Of a stretch of 14,903 nucleotides of DNA, positions 13,627-14,903 are shown in pieces. Numbering within the stretch: position 1 is the stretch's first letter; each line of letters opens with the position of its first letter. The stretch lies in NCBI GenBank assembly GCA_937901335.1, contig CALCHC010000030.1:1-14903 (forward strand), read 5' to 3'. The position numbers and the translations under genes were made by a program. The stretch comes from an uncultured Phascolarctobacterium sp. GTDB lineage: Bacteria; Bacillota; Negativicutes; Acidaminococcales; Acidaminococcaceae. Below the pieces are notes generated by a model that was not told where the DNA came from, did no database searches, and worked only from the letters and a program-made list of their open reading frames with translations.

Positions 13627-14903
13627 TCAGAAAGAGTATTTCATACCAATCAGGAAGTTTACAGGAGTATAATAGTATTCTGTAGTACCAGAAGAGTTGA
13701 GGAAACATACATCATCTCTATCAAGCAAGTTATTAGCAGAAACAAACATACTTAAATCTTTGGTGAATTTATAATCAGCTTTTAAACTAACAATAAAAGA
13801 TCTGTCAATTTCATGACTATTAGATGCTCTATCATCAACAAAGCTACCATTCAAAGTAGCTTTAAATTTATTCATTTTATAAGTAAGAGCACCCTTCAAA
13901 TCCCAACGAGCACAATCATTTACCCAGCCATCTGTAATACCATTTTCAGTACTTCTCATTTTAGGATTACCATAGGTAACAGCGAAATTATAACCAAAAC
14001 CTTTATCAGCATTCATACTATATTCTGCTTCAATGCCAGTATTCTTCAAATCTTCATTAGTGTATTCAAATCCACCAGGCATATTGTCATTCTTTTTAGC
14101 TGTAATATTATCTTTAATATCATAGCTAAATAAAGCGATACGCAATTTTCTATTCGCATCAATATCTTTTTTCAGACCCATTTCATAATGTTGACCTGTT
14201 TGAGGTGTCAAGTCAGCACCTGCTGCAGTTTTATAGATTTGATGTAAATCTGGCATTTTGTAGGATTGCCCAACACTAGCATACAAATTAGTATCCTCTG
14301 CCAACTTGTGAACATACTGAATTTGTCCACTAAAATTATTGTCATTATATTCATTAGGTGCACCAGTAGTCCAAGATTCACGAGCACTAAAAGTTACAGT
14401 ATTTTTATCATCAAACACTTTTTCATAAGATGCATATACAGAGTAATCATTTCTACTTTGTTCAGATTTACCATTTGGTGTATATAATTCTCTTTTATAG
14501 TCACCACCAACCAAAATAACATCTTTTTCATTTACGTTCCAAACTTGTTGTAAATCTAAACCATAATTCTTATTATTTTCTTCTTCAAACTTAGTAGAAG
14601 TATATTTTTCAGAAGTTCTATCTATATAATACGCAGTTGCCTTTAAGCCATCTTTATTATACGCTAATTGCACATTATTCCTAGTCATATCATATTCAGT
14701 TTTCGATGAAGTAACATAACTATAATTTGAATCAACATAGTTATATGATAAAGACAACGCATCACTAAAATCATAATTCAAATTAACACTCTTATTAACG
14801 GGACCAGTGAAATCACGTCCATCACTAGCCACGTTTTCAACTTCACCCCATTTAGAGTATTTATAACTAACACCAAGTTTATCTGCTTGTACAGAGGCAG
14901 CAT
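13627..14903 (-). CDS. TonB-dependent outer-membrane receptor, partial (5' end beyond window)
   Basis: The frame is open from the window edge to a TGA at 13627, giving about 424 visible residues; the plug domain and the TonB box lie upstream, outside the window. What is seen is beta-barrel: alternating polar and hydrophobic strands rich in Tyr, Asn and Ser throughout, the SVGQSYKMPDLHQIY stretch (about 14240-14285) typical of receptors of the BtuB/siderophore group, VSANNLLDRDD near 13705-13740, and a last strand ending in KYSF with C-terminal phenylalanine, the usual outer-membrane assembly signal. Two cysteines (in VNDCARW and DDVCFLN) stand near the C-terminus and might pair. The receptor is followed by a BtuF/FecB-like lipoprotein and importer ATPase, so it likely brings the same ligand across the outer membrane. 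Corrinoid uptake is suggested by the cbi genes, but iron-siderophore or heme uptake is not excluded. Confidence 0.9.
   Translation of the reverse strand, partial: AASVQADKLGVSYKYSKWGEVENVASDGRDFTGPVNKSVNLNYDFSDALSLSYNYVDSNYSYVTSSKTEYDMTRNNVQLAYNKDGLKATAYYIDRTSEKYTSTKFEEENNKNYGLDLQQVWNVNEKDVILVGGDYKRELYTPNGKSEQSRNDYSVYASYEKVFDDKNTVTFSARESWTTGAPNEYNDNNFSGQIQYVHKLAEDTNLYASVGQSYKMPDLHQIYKTAAGADLTPQTGQHYEMGLKKDIDANRKLRIALFSYDIKDNITAKKNDNMPGGFEYTNEDLKNTGIEAEYSMNADKGFGYNFAVTYGNPKMRSTENGITDGWVNDCARWDLKGALTYKMNKFKATLNGSFVDDRASNSHEIDRSFIVSLKADYKFTKDLSMFVSANNLLDRDDVCFLNSSGTTEYYYTPVNFLIGMKYSF

Noticed and set aside
1..14903. CRISPR arrays, insertion sequences, tRNA or rRNA genes
   Set aside because: No regularly spaced repeats, transposase-like frames, terminal inverted repeats or structured RNA genes were seen; the window is almost fully coding on one strand.

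Overview
The window reads as part of a low-to-mid-GC, Gram-negative-type Firmicute of the class Negativicutes; the genus cannot be fixed from sequence alone. Three things point there: strong AGGAGG ribosome binding sites and Firmicute-like codon use, the anaerobic (cobalt-early) cobalamin pathway, and a TonB-dependent outer-membrane receptor with an exported chelatase and a lipoprotein, which imply an outer membrane. All twelve genes I accept lie on the minus strand, so transcription runs from high to low coordinates.

Block 1 (14903 down to 10654) is an outer-membrane-to-cytoplasm uptake set: the C-terminal part of a TonB-dependent receptor, a BtuF/FecB-type lipoprotein, a BtuD/FecE-type ATPase, and a CbiK-type cobaltochelatase with a signal peptide. 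A strong hairpin lies between receptor and lipoprotein. An intrinsic terminator follows cbiK at 10592-10620. The membrane permease expected with this ATPase and binding protein is not in the window.

Block 2 (about 10580 down past position 1) looks like one tightly packed operon. It encodes a small exported protein of unknown function; a large membrane protein whose N-terminal two thirds is an exported beta-rich region and whose C-terminal part looks like an ECF-transporter S component; a double-ATPase EcfA; an EcfT; a membrane-anchored beta-propeller; an MsbA-like ABC exporter; then CbiD, CbiF and CbiG (cut by the window edge). From the S-like gene on, neighbours are separated by at most 13 bases or overlap, so translation is probably coupled.

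CbiF, CbiG and CbiD are consecutive enzymes of the cobalamin pathway (C11 methylation, ring opening, C1 methylation). The two transport sets around them most likely handle cobalt, a corrinoid or a related tetrapyrrole, but no substrate can be read from the sequence. The most unusual part is the ECF-like module with two extra extracytoplasmic parts (the domain fused to the S-like protein, and the anchored propeller), next to an exported cobaltochelatase and an ABC exporter. A speculative reading is that part of the cobalt chemistry happens outside the cytoplasmic membrane.
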